From assembly GCA_020636025.1 (NCBI GenBank), contig JACJYQ010000005.1:124001-188000 (forward strand): a stretch of 64,000 nt of DNA. Reading direction: 5' to 3'. The stretch is from Lewinellaceae bacterium. Lineage in GTDB: Bacteria > Bacteroidota > Bacteroidia > Chitinophagales > Saprospiraceae. Position 1 is the first letter of the stretch, and each line of letters starts with the position of its first letter. Shown here one piece after another: positions 1 through 9,084 of this stretch. The notes beneath the pieces were generated by a model. The model did no database searches. It saw nothing but the letters and a program-made list of their open reading frames with translations, and was not told where the DNA came from. A program made the position numbers and the translations under genes.

Positions 1-3000
1 CACAGCGTAACCGCTTGTCCCCAAAGGACACTGGCAAAACGGCCATTCTTTTTCCACTGGTTTGGCGCGCAAGTTCCGTTTTGCAGCACCAGATCATCCG
101 GGAATATTTTTGGATTGCCTCCGCCAGGTAGCAGGCTGTGCAAACAATCCGCAGAAGACTTAAATATGGTGAGACTTCCACCACCACCTGCAGCTGTATG
201 TCCTAACTCAAGTGGTCCGTTTTGAATATCAAATGCGTGATTGATAAGCCAGATGGCTGTTCTGTTGTTACCCTGATAGAAAAACTTACCCTTACCGCCA
301 TAAAATCCCTGGGTCAGCGCACATACTCTGTTGCAAGGGCCACAGTTGATCACCTGATCGCATTCATACTGTTTACAATCATCAATGACAACCCAATGCC
401 TGATGAAGGAACCGCCAGCCGGGGTGCCACAGCCATCAGTATTGCCGTCTGTATAATCAAAGTATACCAAACCACAATGGCTCAGTACCGTTGGGTAGCC
501 TGTATGGGAAGGATCAATGGATTCTCCGCACTGAAGATCTACATCATTGCAGACAATTTGCAGGTTCAGTGAACCTCCAACCGTAAAACTGGCGGTACAA
601 TTATCAATCTGATTGCAGGCATCTGAAACTGAATAATTTACGGTGATGTAATCATAGCAATGGTTCGGGTTTGGCACGTCCAAACCACTTTCCATGGCGT
701 TACAACCTCCAGTATAACTGAAACCGGATAGCCAATCTTCATAGGCTGCATCTACTTCAACCTGATTCATACAAGTGAGGGTGATGGAATCTGCCGGACA
801 GGTAGCCACCAGGGTCGGAGGAGCTACGGAGAAAGTCGCAGAGCAGTCATCCGAACTATTACAGTTGTCAGATACAACATAATTCACAGTAACTGACCCA
901 CCGCAATGTGACGGAGCACTCACATTCAATCCGCTTTCTGTCACCATACATCCACCGGTGTAATTAAAGCCTTCGAGCCAAAGAGCAAAGGCAGCATCCA
1001 CATCATCCTGGGAAATACAAGCTACCATATTTACATCACCCGGGCAGATAGCCGTAAGATCCGAATTAGCCACGGTAAAGGTGGCAGAGCAATCATCGGT
1101 TTGATTACAATCATCCGAAACCACATAATTAACCGTTACAGAGCCACCGCAAGCAGGTGGAGCACTCACATTCAAGCCGCTTTCTGTCACGTTGCACCCA
1201 CCTGTATAGCTGAAATTAGCAAGCCAAACAGCAAAAGTGGCATCTACCTGGGCCTGACTGAAACAAGCGCCAACATTGGAGTCTCCTGGACATGAAGCTG
1301 TGAGTGCAGAACCGCTGCCAACTGTGAATGTCGCAGAACAGTCATCCGACTGATTGCATTCATCAGTAACAGTGTAGTTAACGGTTATTGAACCACCACA
1401 ATGGGAAGGTGCGCTGACATTCAATCCACTTTCGGTCACATCGCAGCCACCTGAATAGACGAATTCTGCCAGCCAATTGGCAAATGCCGCATCTACCTCA
1501 TCTTGTGATAAGCAGGCAGAGGTATTGGCGTTTCCTGGGCAAGAAGCCATCAGTGCGTCCACGACCTTGTACGTGTATGTTTGCACGCAATTAGTAGCGT
1601 TGCCGCAGGCATCAGTAGCGGTGTATGTTCTGGTTCTGGTCCAGTTACAGCCTCCAGTGTTTACTGCTGCTCCCAGTGTAGAGCTGATGTCTGGTGTACC
1701 ACAATTATCTGTAGCAGTAACAGAACCCTCCGGAAAGTCTGAAGGGTTACATCCCAGATCCTCATCAGCCGGACAGGCAGTAATAACCGGAGCTTCGGTA
1801 TCCTCCACAGAACCTGAAACTTCACAAACAGCCGGATCATCACAATTGCTGCAGGTAAAAGTGGATTTCAGGGTGTATGTTCCACACTGTGTTCCCGGAT
1901 TTACCTGTACAGTGGCACCCATATTTCCTCCAACAAAGCTGGCTCCTGAAGTATTGCTGGTAAAACTCCAGCTAATATCTCCCTGGTCGAGGCAATCACC
2001 AACAATGCTCATGGTGTATTCCTGTGCTGCAGCGTTCGGGCAGAACGGACCTGATGGGCCATCAATCATGCAGGTTGGACAACCTGGAAGCAGAATATCA
2101 GCGCCTTTGATTTGGTTATCCTGGTTTCCCAGAGATACAAACTCGGTGATGCCACAATTGCCATCTGTGTCACCGCCTAGACCGTCGAGATTGATGTGAT
2201 ATGGTCCGCCATTAATCTGGCTGGAACCTTGTCCAGGGCCCCAGTTTACACCCATATTATCGTCGCCGGTAACGGACAAGTGACCGGCAAATTCCACGAT
2301 CAATTGGGTAATATCATCAGTTGAGTTGCCGGTTACAGTAAGTACATAGCCGGCCTTGGAATCACCATCATCGGGCCCTGTATGTACGGGCGCGCCACAA
2401 AACTCGGCACTTACGATTTCAGCATCAGCATATATCCTGATTACCCGGTTACCACTTGCAGCTTCATAGGCATCAATTCTCTGCTGGTATGCGCCATCCA
2501 TGGGATCCACATATGGGTCATCGGGCAAGGCTACATCAAAGAAAAACGGACCATTGTGCAGGTCGTTACAAATATCATCAAGGTTGTTGGGTGGCCCGAT
2601 TTCGTCTCCACATTCATTGATAAAATAGTTTACGCCCAGAGCAGCTTCATTATCTGCGATTGCCTGATCCCAGCCTGTGAGAAAGTCATAGGCATGGATA
2701 CCGCCTTTTGTTGCCTGGTGAGAAAAGCCCAGGGAGTGAATATTACCGGTAGTTGGCGCAATATCGATTAAAACAATCCGCTGGTGGTTCGACATCCCCT
2801 CATAATAAATGGAGTTACTGCTCTGGACGATGGAATTGATCCAGTGCACGTCCCCCAACCCATTTGGAAGCCCATCGTCATTCGCACTTTGGCGAAAGTC
2901 CACCTTGACATTAGAGGGGTCTGTACTCAATTGCCATGCCGGTTTGCCTTGTAAAGATACCGGATCAGCACTCAGACCATTCACTGAGATTTGACTTGCA

Positions 3001-3191
3001 GGATTTGCAAAGAGCGACCAGGGAATAAAAATATCCATTCCGGGATCACCGGTAGTTGGCCATTCGTAAAGACTGAATACTTCTGTTGATTGGGAATTAA
3101 GTTTTTCTGCAACAAAGCCTTTAACAGAAAAAGGCAGGCTGAATAAAGCAAGACAGGCAAGGATGCCTGACAATTGTAACCTTGAATTCAT
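1..3191 (-). CDS. Large secreted HYR-like repeat adhesin, C-terminus outside window
   Basis: The minus frame is open from the ATG at 3191 to the window edge, at least 1063 codons, so the C-terminus (where a T9SS sorting domain would be expected) is missing. Residues 1-25 look like a signal peptide. An N-terminal unit of about 370 residues follows that I do not recognise. After it come Cys-rich immunoglobulin-like segments (CPADEDLGC, TATDNCG, VSDDCNQ signatures) of the HYR type. Between about 545 and 1545 four copies of an 83-residue repeat lie in tandem, each starting CPG/CPA, with SGLNVSAPxxCGGS and NQxDDCSATFTV words. Such proteins in Bacteroidota are usually T9SS-exported surface adhesins; that role is inferred. 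A long plus-strand frame inside it is a shadow. Start is supported by the hydrophobic leader. Confidence 0.85.
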   Translation of the reverse strand, partial: MNSRLQLSGILACLALFSLPFSVKGFVAEKLNSQSTEVFSLYEWPTTGDPGMDIFIPWSLFANPASQISVNGLSADPVSLQGKPAWQLSTDPSNVKVDFRQSANDDGLPNGLGDVHWINSIVQSSNSIYYEGMSNHQRIVLIDIAPTTGNIHSLGFSHQATKGGIHAYDFLTGWDQAIADNEAALGVNYFINECGDEIGPPNNLDDICNDLHNGPFFFDVALPDDPYVDPMDGAYQQRIDAYEAASGNRVIRIYADAEIVSAEFCGAPVHTGPDDGDSKAGYVLTVTGNSTDDITQLIVEFAGHLSVTGDDNMGVNWGPGQGSSQINGGPYHINLDGLGGDTDGNCGITEFVSLGNQDNQIKGADILLPGCPTCMIDGPSGPFCPNAAAQEYTMSIVGDCLDQGDISWSFTSNTSGASFVGGNMGATVQVNPGTQCGTYTLKSTFTCSNCDDPAVCEVSGSVEDTEAPVITACPADEDLGCNPSDFPEGSVTATDNCGTPDISSTLGAAVNTGGCNWTRTRTYTATDACGNATNCVQTYTYKVVDALMASCPGNANTSACLSQDEVDAAFANWLAEFVYSGGCDVTESGLNVSAPSHCGGSITVNYTVTDECNQSDDCSATFTVGSGSALTASCPGDSNVGACFSQAQVDATFAVWLANFSYTGGCNVTESGLNVSAPPACGGSVTVNYVVSDDCNQTDDCSATFTVANSDLTAICPGDVNMVACISQDDVDAAFALWLEGFNYTGGCMVTESGLNVSAPSHCGGSVTVNYVVSDNCNSSDDCSATFSVAPPTLVATCPADSITLTCMNQVEVDAAYEDWLSGFSYTGGCNAMESGLDVPNPNHCYDYITVNYSVSDACNQIDNCTASFTVGGSLNLQIVCNDVDLQCGESIDPSHTGYPTVLSHCGLVYFDYTDGNTDGCGTPAGGSFIRHWVVIDDCKQYECDQVINCGPCNRVCALTQGFYGGKGKFFYQGNNRTAIWLINHAFDIQNGPLELGHTAAGGGGSLTIFKSSADCLHSLLPGGGNPKIFPDDLVLQNGTCAPNQWKKNGRFASVLWGQAVTL
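560..1545 (-). repeat. Four tandem 249-bp coding repeats
   Basis: Within the adhesin gene, four copies of about 249 bp encode near-identical 83-residue modules; copy starts (CPG/CPA codons) fall near 1543, 1293, 1045 and 795. Similarity is visible at DNA level, for example the stretch encoding SGLNVSAP recurs in each copy. Such arrays can change copy number by recombination. Confidence 0.75.
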
Positions 3192-3534
3192 AGTGAACGG
3201 TTTTTGTTAGATTGTTCATGATGGCCTTCTAACCAATTTTGTCAAAAGGCAGGGAAAAATTTCAGGTAAACAGGATTAAATTGGATTAAAACATTGGAGC
3301 TTAAAAGTACTATTTTTTGAAAGTTTAGCCAATTCAGTTTCTGCCATATTACTGAACTGTCAGATGGCTTTCATTAATTTGGCATCGTGGTGTGCGTTTC
3401 TGCTTGGAGACAACAAGATTAAGGTAGTGGTTAATGGTTAATGGTTAATGGTTAATGGTTAATAAACTACCAATTCGCCCTGCCTGTTGTTGTCACCAAG
3501 CAGGGCACTAAACATACCACCAGTCCCCAAAGAC
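3192..3534. other. Gene-free stretch with 7-bp tandem repeat
   Basis: Upstream of the adhesin start. It contains TTAATGG repeated 4.5 times in perfect tandem at 3431-3462. I see no coding frame and no clear promoter motif for the adhesin. Confidence 0.6.
3431..3462. repeat. TTAATGG tandem repeat
   Basis: Four full copies of the heptamer TTAATGG plus a TTAA partial copy, head to tail. It resembles the other AT-rich intergenic tandem repeats of the window in base make-up and placement. Confidence 0.9.
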
Positions 3535-3702
3535 TTAATACCCTAGAATCAAGATTACACCTAAAAAGATTGCTCCTGCTCCGGCAATAATTGCCCGTAG
3601 AATTGTTGAAAAGTCTTGATATTTTTGGTAAATTTTTATTCCATAAAAAATATAGTAAACACCAAAACAGATACAAAGCACTCCCAGAATAGTACTTTTC
3701 AT
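3535..3702 (-). CDS. Small two-helix membrane protein (55 aa)
   Basis: A 55-codon frame from ATG at 3702 to TAA at 3535. The product is made of two hydrophobic segments: residues about 4-24 (ILGVLCICFGVYYIFYGI) and 34-54 (AIIAGAGAIFLGVILIL), with a short polar link (KIYQKYQDFS). A longer frame in another phase over the same bases gives an unlikely, basic and Cys/Ser-rich product, so I prefer this one. No family recognised. It sits alone between the adhesin upstream region and a strong palindrome. Function unknown; reality of the gene rests on its clean membrane-protein composition. Confidence 0.5.
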   Translation of the reverse strand: MKSTILGVLCICFGVYYIFYGIKIYQKYQDFSTILRAIIAGAGAIFLGVILILGY

Positions 3703-3762
3703 GGTAAAAAATTTTGAGCAAAATACTGAAATTAGTGTTGATGCATTATCAGGTTGAAAACA

Positions 3763-3800
3763 ACAATGGTCCAGTCTGCCTGGGCAGACTGGACCATTGT
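3763..3800. terminator. Perfect 18-bp inverted repeat, likely terminator
   Basis: ACAATGGTCCAGTCTGCC is followed after 2 bases by its exact reverse complement. It lies 38 bases past the metalloprotease stop (3838). On the minus strand a T-rich run (TTGTTGTTTTC) follows, as in an intrinsic terminator, although the 2-base loop is unusually tight. Confidence 0.55.
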
Positions 3801-3837
3801 AAACATTAGCATATTAGCTAATTATCACATGATCACA

Positions 3838-4884
3838 TTAATTTTTCACTATCACTTTCCGCTCTGGCTCACTCTGGCCTTCCTGAAGAGCTTCCAGGTA
3901 ATACGTACCCGGAGGCAGTGAGCTCATATCAAATCGCCACTCAGTATCTCCAGACTCTACCTGGCGGGAAGAGAAGAGTTTTTGTCTCTGGCCAAGTTGA
4001 CTCAGCAATGAAAGACTGACGAGTGATTTCTTTTCCTGGAAAATTCTAACAACAAGTTCACTCCGAACAGGGTTTGGGAAACTGTTGAGGACAAAATCCC
4101 TGCGGATGTTCAAGGTTCTTACTGGCGACAAAGATTCTTTGCCATCAAAGTCTATCTGACGCAGACGGAAATAATGCTCGCCATTTGTCAGGTCCTTCAT
4201 TTCGAAGGTGTAATCGTTTCTTTGATTTGTGGTGCCATGTCCGTCTACAAAACCGATAGTTTCGAAAGCAAGACTATTCCCTTGTGCATGCTGAATTTCA
4301 AAGCCCTGATTGTCCTTCTCGGAAACGGTTGTCCAGTTCAGGATGGCATCCTTTTTATTTACGAGTCGGGCGTCGAATGATAGCAGAGAAACCGGTAAGC
4401 CGGCCAGGATCACAAAATCGTTATTCGAAACATCATAGAATATATTGCCTGCCCCCTTTACCATAATTCTGCAATCGGTTGATGGCGTATTTGGTACGGA
4501 AATATCTTCATTGCCGTCGTTGGGTGTGCTGGCAAGCAGAACCGTATTGAAATCCTGACCGCCATTTAAAGACAATAATATCTCAACATTGGCGCAGTTT
4601 ACCGGAGCCGCGCCGGTATTTGCCACGTCCCATGTTACGGTTTCTGTTGTGTTCCCGAACCAGATTTCACCACCATTTGGTTGATTCACCAAAAATGGAC
4701 CGGCAGAACCGGAAACAATGGCAATCATATCATCTTCCTCGGTGCATCCGCCACCGGCATAGTTATCCCGGACTGTCAGACGGAAATTCATATTCCGGCC
4801 TACGTTCGACAAAACCTCCCATGTTGGACTGTTATTTTGCAATACATCGGCCAGAGGTGGGCAGTAACGTACCGGATCATCCAC
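3838..4884 (-). pseudogene. C-terminal half of frameshifted metalloprotease, with T9SS tail
   Basis: This frame carries the C-terminal part of the metalloprotease encoded just upstream. The coding sense continues above its first ATG (4884) up to about 4976, where it would read WEEYDNGDSVQPPNGNDTDG, so the two frames belong to one ancestral gene. The half contains cadherin/fibronectin-like beta domains, then a region typical of T9SS cargo (LPVSLLSFDARLVNKKDAILNWTTVSEKDNQGF split into shorter motifs: NWTTVSEKDNQGFEIQ) and a C-terminal sorting tail ending GTYYLEA...ERKVIVKN. On its own it has no signal peptide, so it is unlikely to work unless the shift is a sequencing error. Confidence 0.7.
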
Positions 4885-6338
4885 AGGGTCTTTTGAACGG
4901 AAATTTGGGCCATCGGTATCGTTTCCGTTCGGCGGCTGTACCGAGTCACCATTATCATATTCCTCCCAACAAAAGGAATCGGGTCTCCGTCGGGATCAGT
5001 TCCGGATCCCGTCAGTATAAAGGGTGTTTGCTTGGGGATGTTGTAATTAGAGCCAGCATCGGCTGTTGGAGCGGAATTTCCGGTGGTAATTTCATTATCA
5101 CAGTTATGGCCGCCTCCGGTTATAAAACTGGCACATTGAAGCAGGCTTCTTGCATGGAAATACGCATCACTATGCGCCTGCAAATCCTGATCGCAGCAGA
5201 TACCGGCATAAGCCATAATGGTGGAGCCGCTGCCAGGCTCGTAAGCAGATGAAAGGGTGCGGTTGCCATTGCAGGAGCAATGCGTTCCATTAAATGTATG
5301 GTGGCAACCAAACTGGTGTCCCATTTCATGTGCTACATAATCAATGTCGAAAGCATCACCGACAGGGCTAGAGCTACCCGTTACCCCTTTTGCCTTATTC
5401 ACCACACTGCAAACGGCCTGTAAATTGGCCACTCCCCCGCCTCCGGTGCTGAATACATGACCAATATCGTAATTTGAATTTCCAATCACATTATTCAGAT
5501 TTGTCTGATTTTCGCCAAGCATCTGAAATCCGTCATTATTGGTATATGGATCGTTGTTTCCATCCAGATAAATAACATCGTCGTTGTTGCCCACCAGGAT
5601 CATGGTAACAGCAAAGTCCAATTCAAATACTCCATTTACGCGATTGAGGCTTGTGTTGATCGCTGCAGAGGCTAGTGGTACTGTACCACCATGAAAGTCT
5701 GCATACTCTCCGGTGCAGGCAAGCGCCAACACGTATTCCCGCAACTTGCAATCTCCCTGAAAATCGGGTTTGGGGCCGTTTTCATCCACGTCCTCATCTT
5801 TACCTTCGAAGAGACACTCCCATTTTTTGCCGGCAGGTTTTGGATAATTCCGTTTAAAGTAAACTGTATAATTTTCACGGTCACCGTAACTATACGGATC
5901 AATAAACCAGTCACCCTGCTTGCTTCTCAACACATAGGCGTGAAACCCGTGCGGGGTAAGGTCGCATTTCAACAAAGCCCCGGGATCATCAATTCCTTTA
6001 CCGGTGTAACAACGTATGTCCGGATATCTTGCCTGAAGTTCCGGTTTCATAACTGGAGATTCGGTGAGTAAAAAACGGCTGGTGCGTCCGTCAGGTGTAG
6101 GCAGCTCAATGGTCAGTGTATTGCCTGTTGCTTCAGGAGAAAAGCGCAATGGCGCCTGATCCAGAATTGCCTGAAGGGCATTAAGTTCGATCTTTACTGT
6201 GCGAAATTCCCGTGGCACAATTCGACGCTCCCCGGATTGAGGAATTTCAGTTTCAGAAATGTCATACCAGAGGTTTTGAGTAAAACCAAACAGGGGTGAC
6301 AAAAACAATAAAAACAGTAAAGGGTATTTCATTTTCAT
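4800..6338 (-). CDS. Secreted reprolysin-like zinc metalloprotease, frameshifted after catalytic domain
   Basis: Starts at ATG 6338 with a signal peptide (MKMKYPLLFLLFLSPLFGF). A propeptide-like region follows, then the catalytic domain with the zinc motif HEMGHQFGCHH at residues 337-347 (codon for the first His at 5330-5328) and a Met-turn-like AYAGIC. This is the M12B-like metalloprotease type common among Bacteroidota exoproteins. Reading stays sensible up to TDPDGDPI (about 4980). There the run CCTTTTG has lost one base: the next sensible frame is one position back and continues in the 3838-4884 segment. Codons after that (to 4800) are out-of-frame and give an Arg/Met-rich tail. Either a genuine lesion or a homopolymer error; the intact protein would be about 830 residues. 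Confidence 0.75.
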   Translation of the reverse strand: MKMKYPLLFLLFLSPLFGFTQNLWYDISETEIPQSGERRIVPREFRTVKIELNALQAILDQAPLRFSPEATGNTLTIELPTPDGRTSRFLLTESPVMKPELQARYPDIRCYTGKGIDDPGALLKCDLTPHGFHAYVLRSKQGDWFIDPYSYGDRENYTVYFKRNYPKPAGKKWECLFEGKDEDVDENGPKPDFQGDCKLREYVLALACTGEYADFHGGTVPLASAAINTSLNRVNGVFELDFAVTMILVGNNDDVIYLDGNNDPYTNNDGFQMLGENQTNLNNVIGNSNYDIGHVFSTGGGGVANLQAVCSVVNKAKGVTGSSSPVGDAFDIDYVAHEMGHQFGCHHTFNGTHCSCNGNRTLSSAYEPGSGSTIMAYAGICCDQDLQAHSDAYFHARSLLQCASFITGGGHNCDNEITTGNSAPTADAGSNYNIPKQTPFILTGSGTDPDGDPIPFVGRNMIMVTRYSRRTETIPMAQISVQKTLWMIRYVTAHLWPMYCKITVQHGRFCRT

Positions 6339-6713
6339 AATGAATAATATTCAGACATGTACTTTATACTTCACGCTGTTTGGTTTTGAAAATCGCCTGC
6401 GGCTAAATCATTGATTAACAGCGTTCAGTATGACAAGTGTTTTCACAACCACTTTGCGGTGGCTTTAAAAGCAGGGTGGTTCGGTAATTAACTGGCTAAT
6501 TTACCGCAAAAGAAAGTATTTGCTTTGGGCTTTTGTCAAAAAAGTCCTCAAACTGCTGAAATCATGCGAAGTGAGCATAGCATTCAGGTTTTACCACAAT
6601 TTTCAACGTAATAACCAAGGGTAAAAATCAAGCTTTCCAGGCCGTAAATTTCCAGGCTACCTGTTTGCCGTTTTTCTCTTTACCTTCGCGCCACAAACCA
6701 CCACATTGTATAT
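6339..6713. other. Divergent intergenic region
   Basis: 375 bases between the metalloprotease and the acyl-CoA dehydrogenase, which are transcribed away from each other. Apart from the promoter-like element near 6664-6688 I see no gene, hairpin or repeat. Confidence 0.6.
6664..6688 (+). promoter_or_regulatory. Bacteroidota-type promoter candidate for acyl-CoA dehydrogenase
   Basis: TTTG at 6664-6667 and TACCTTCG at 6681-6688, resembling the TTTG / TAnnTTTG elements of Bacteroidota primary sigma factor, 25 bases before the ATG at 6714. The spacer (13) is shorter than the usual 17-20, so the -33 assignment is weak. Confidence 0.4.
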
Positions 6714-7874
6714 ATGTTTCAGCTAACAGAAGAGCATTTGGCCGTTCAACAGGCCGCTCGTGATTTTGCCCAAAACGAACTAAAACCAGGTGTAATAGAG
6801 CGCGACTCTAAAGGAATATATCCAACCGAACAAGTAAAAAAGATGGGGGAACTCGGGTTTCTCGGCATGATGGTTTCACCCGAATATGGCGGCGGTGGAA
6901 TGGATACCCTTTCCTACGTGCTCGCCATGGAAGAGATTTCAAAAGTCGACAATTCCTGTTCGGTGATCATGTCTGTAAACAATTCCCTGGTTTGCTGGGG
7001 TATTGAGAAATATGGTACAGAGGAGCAAAAACGCAAATATTTACCCATTCTGACATCTGGTGAATGGATTGGCTCCTTTTGCCTTTCTGAACCGGAGGCC
7101 GGCAGCGACGCCACCAGTCAGCGCACAACAGCTGTGGATATGGGCGATCACTATCTGCTAAACGGTACAAAAAACTGGATCACCAACGGCGCTACATCAA
7201 GCCTTCACCTCGTGATGGCCCAAACAGATGCTGAAAAAGGACACCGTGGTATTAACTGCCTGCTCGTGGAAGCCAATTGGCCCGGTGTTGCCATTGGCGC
7301 CAAGGAAGACAAACTCGGAATTCGTTCTTCAGACACTACTTCCATCATGTATTCGGATGTGAAAGTTCCGAAGGAAAACCGGATCGGTGAAGATGGATTT
7401 GGATTCAAATTCGCCATGAAAGTACTTTCCGGAGGCAGGATCGGTATTGCTTCACAGGCCCTGGGAATCGCTGCGGGCGCTTATGAATTATCGGTTGCTT
7501 ATGCTCAGGAGAGAAGCGCTTTTGGCAAGCCGATCAGCAAGCACCAGGCCATTGCTTTTAAAATTGCCGATATGGCAACGGAGATCGAAGCTGCCAGATT
7601 GCTGGTACACAGAGCTGCCTATTTGAAGGACAAGAATCAGGATTTTGATCAGGCCGCTGCCATGGCCAAGGTTTTTGCCTCAGAGGTAGCCATGCGCCAC
7701 AGCGTGGAAGCTGTTCAGATCCATGGCGGATACGGTTTTGTAAAGGAATACCATGTTGAACGCCTGATGCGTGATGCTAAAATCACGCAGATATATGAAG
7801 GCACTTCTGAAATTCAACGCATTGTGATTTCCCGAAACATCCTGAATGGCGAGTTGTACGTACCGATGGTGTAA
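6714..7874 (+). CDS. Acyl-CoA dehydrogenase (short-chain/butyryl type)
   Basis: 386 residues, the normal family length. It catalyses FAD-dependent alpha,beta-desaturation of acyl-CoA in beta-oxidation or branched-chain amino acid breakdown, passing electrons to ETF. Visible signatures: FCLSEPEAGSDA near 125-136 (FAD/substrate loop), QAIAFKIADMATEIEAAR, and QIYEGTSEIQR whose Glu (residue 362) is the expected catalytic base of the short-chain/butyryl group. The start is supported by the family N-terminus FQLTEEHLAVQQAARDFA. It is single-gene, converging with the GNAT gene 2 bases downstream. Exact chain-length preference cannot be read from sequence. Confidence 0.95.
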   Translation: MFQLTEEHLAVQQAARDFAQNELKPGVIERDSKGIYPTEQVKKMGELGFLGMMVSPEYGGGGMDTLSYVLAMEEISKVDNSCSVIMSVNNSLVCWGIEKYGTEEQKRKYLPILTSGEWIGSFCLSEPEAGSDATSQRTTAVDMGDHYLLNGTKNWITNGATSSLHLVMAQTDAEKGHRGINCLLVEANWPGVAIGAKEDKLGIRSSDTTSIMYSDVKVPKENRIGEDGFGFKFAMKVLSGGRIGIASQALGIAAGAYELSVAYAQERSAFGKPISKHQAIAFKIADMATEIEAARLLVHRAAYLKDKNQDFDQAAAMAKVFASEVAMRHSVEAVQIHGGYGFVKEYHVERLMRDAKITQIYEGTSEIQRIVISRNILNGELYVPMV

Positions 7875-7876
7875 GC

Positions 7877-8389
7877 TTATCGATCCAGACGCCAGGTCCA
7901 TACTTTGCCGTCTTCAATGTCCATTTCTTCTCCTGTAAACTGAAAGCCCAGTTTTTGCAGCAGGGTGTTGGATGCATTCTTCTCCGGCAGCGTATTGGCG
8001 CTTACGAACTGTACATCTTCATATCCAAAAGCATACTCCACAAGGGCTCTGGCTGCTTCAGTAGCCAGTCCTTGTCCCTGGTAGGCTTCGGCTATTTCAT
8101 AGCCAATTTCCACTTCCCCTTGCAATGAGGGCGAGCCTTTATATCCACAGGTACCAATCAGACGGACATCCTTTCGGTGCACGATCAGATAGTTCCACCA
8201 ACCCAGCTCGGTTTCGTTTTCCTGAAGATAATCGCGCATCCAGATCATGGCTTCCGGGAAATGAAGCCAATGGTCGGCCATATCTACGCCGCCAAGTAAC
8301 TGCGACAGCGATCCCCAATCTTGAGAAACTACGGCTTCCAGCTTGGGCAAGTCGGCAACCACCAGAAATAAGCGCTCGGTTTGTATCAT
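7877..8389 (-). CDS. GNAT family N-acetyltransferase (RimJ/RimL-like)
   Basis: 170 residues. The acetyl-CoA binding motif is clear in EIGYEIAEAYQGQGLATEAARALVEYAF, with the Q/RxxGxG/A pyrophosphate loop as QGQGLA. The C-terminal NTLPEKNASNTLLQKLGFQFTGE is typical of the RimJ/RimL group, which acetylate protein N-termini, small molecules or antibiotics. The substrate here cannot be inferred. It converges with the acyl-CoA dehydrogenase with only 2 bases between stops, so the two units probably share termination sequences or read into each other. Confidence 0.9.
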   Translation of the reverse strand: MIQTERLFLVVADLPKLEAVVSQDWGSLSQLLGGVDMADHWLHFPEAMIWMRDYLQENETELGWWNYLIVHRKDVRLIGTCGYKGSPSLQGEVEIGYEIAEAYQGQGLATEAARALVEYAFGYEDVQFVSANTLPEKNASNTLLQKLGFQFTGEEMDIEDGKVWTWRLDR

Positions 8390-8505
8390 ATCCGGGCAAC
8401 TTACGGCAGTTTTTTATGTTCAATACCATTTTGAGCCGGCTATCCCGAAAAAAGTTTGGAACTTGGGATGAAATTTGAAGTCGGCTGAATCATAGCAGTT
8501 TGAAA

Positions 8506-9084
8506 ATGAAGGATATAGTAAGCAAATCAATCCAGGAGTCAATTAATACTAAACAGGCATTGCTTGGCGATCCGGCCAACCTGGAGAGCATTATACAAGC
8601 GGCTGAGTGTATGGTGCAGACCTTTAAAACCGGTGGCAAGGTCTTGCTCTGTGGAAATGGCGGTAGCGCAGCGGACGCCCAGCACATTGCTGCCGAGCTT
8701 TCGGGCCGGTTTTACATCGACAGACCGCCACTATATGCCGAAGCTCTGCATGTTAATTCCTCATACCTGACGGCTGTTTCCAATGACTATGGTTATGAAA
8801 TCGTGTTTTCCAGAATGCTGGAAGCTGCCGGAAAACCAGGCGATACCTTGATAGCACTTAGTACATCAGGGAACTCAGGAAATATCATCAAGACCATTGA
8901 ATGCGCTAAAAAGCAATCCATGCATGTAATTGGTTTTACCGGAGCCAGCGGAGGCAAAATGGATAAACTCTGCGATATAATGCTCAAGGTTCCCAGCAAT
9001 GACACACCCCGCATACAGGAATCGCATATTCTGTTGGGACATATCCTGTGTGAGTTGGTGGAAAAGGAGCTGTTTGGCAAATGA
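8506..9084 (+). CDS. gmhA: Phosphoheptose isomerase (sedoheptulose 7-phosphate isomerase)
   Basis: 192 residues from ATG 8506; an in-frame TTG at 8500 is a weaker start. GmhA converts sedoheptulose 7-phosphate to D-glycero-D-manno-heptose 7-phosphate, first step of ADP-heptose supply for LPS core or S-layer glycans. The SIS fold signature CGNGGSAADAQHIAAEL lies at 49-65; H60 and E64 match E. coli H61 and E65, while Q171 and H179 match the second metal/catalytic cluster (QESHILLGH). No other heptose genes (hldE, gmhB) are adjacent. The stop TGA abuts the stop of the converging T9SS gene, forming TGATCA. Confidence 0.92.
   Translation: MKDIVSKSIQESINTKQALLGDPANLESIIQAAECMVQTFKTGGKVLLCGNGGSAADAQHIAAELSGRFYIDRPPLYAEALHVNSSYLTAVSNDYGYEIVFSRMLEAAGKPGDTLIALSTSGNSGNIIKTIECAKKQSMHVIGFTGASGGKMDKLCDIMLKVPSNDTPRIQESHILLGHILCELVEKELFGK

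Noticed and set aside
1477..2199. 240-codon plus-strand frame inside the adhesin
   Set aside because: It is a shadow of the Cys- and Thr-rich minus-strand gene; low-complexity product, no start context.
4965..4985. Programmed -1 frameshifting to join the protease halves
   Set aside because: CCTTTTG is not a standard slippery heptamer and no downstream hairpin is evident; a base loss or error is simpler.
4620..5252. 210-codon plus-strand frame in the metalloprotease
   Set aside because: Antisense to conserved protease and T9SS sequence, including the catalytic region; product has no family pattern.
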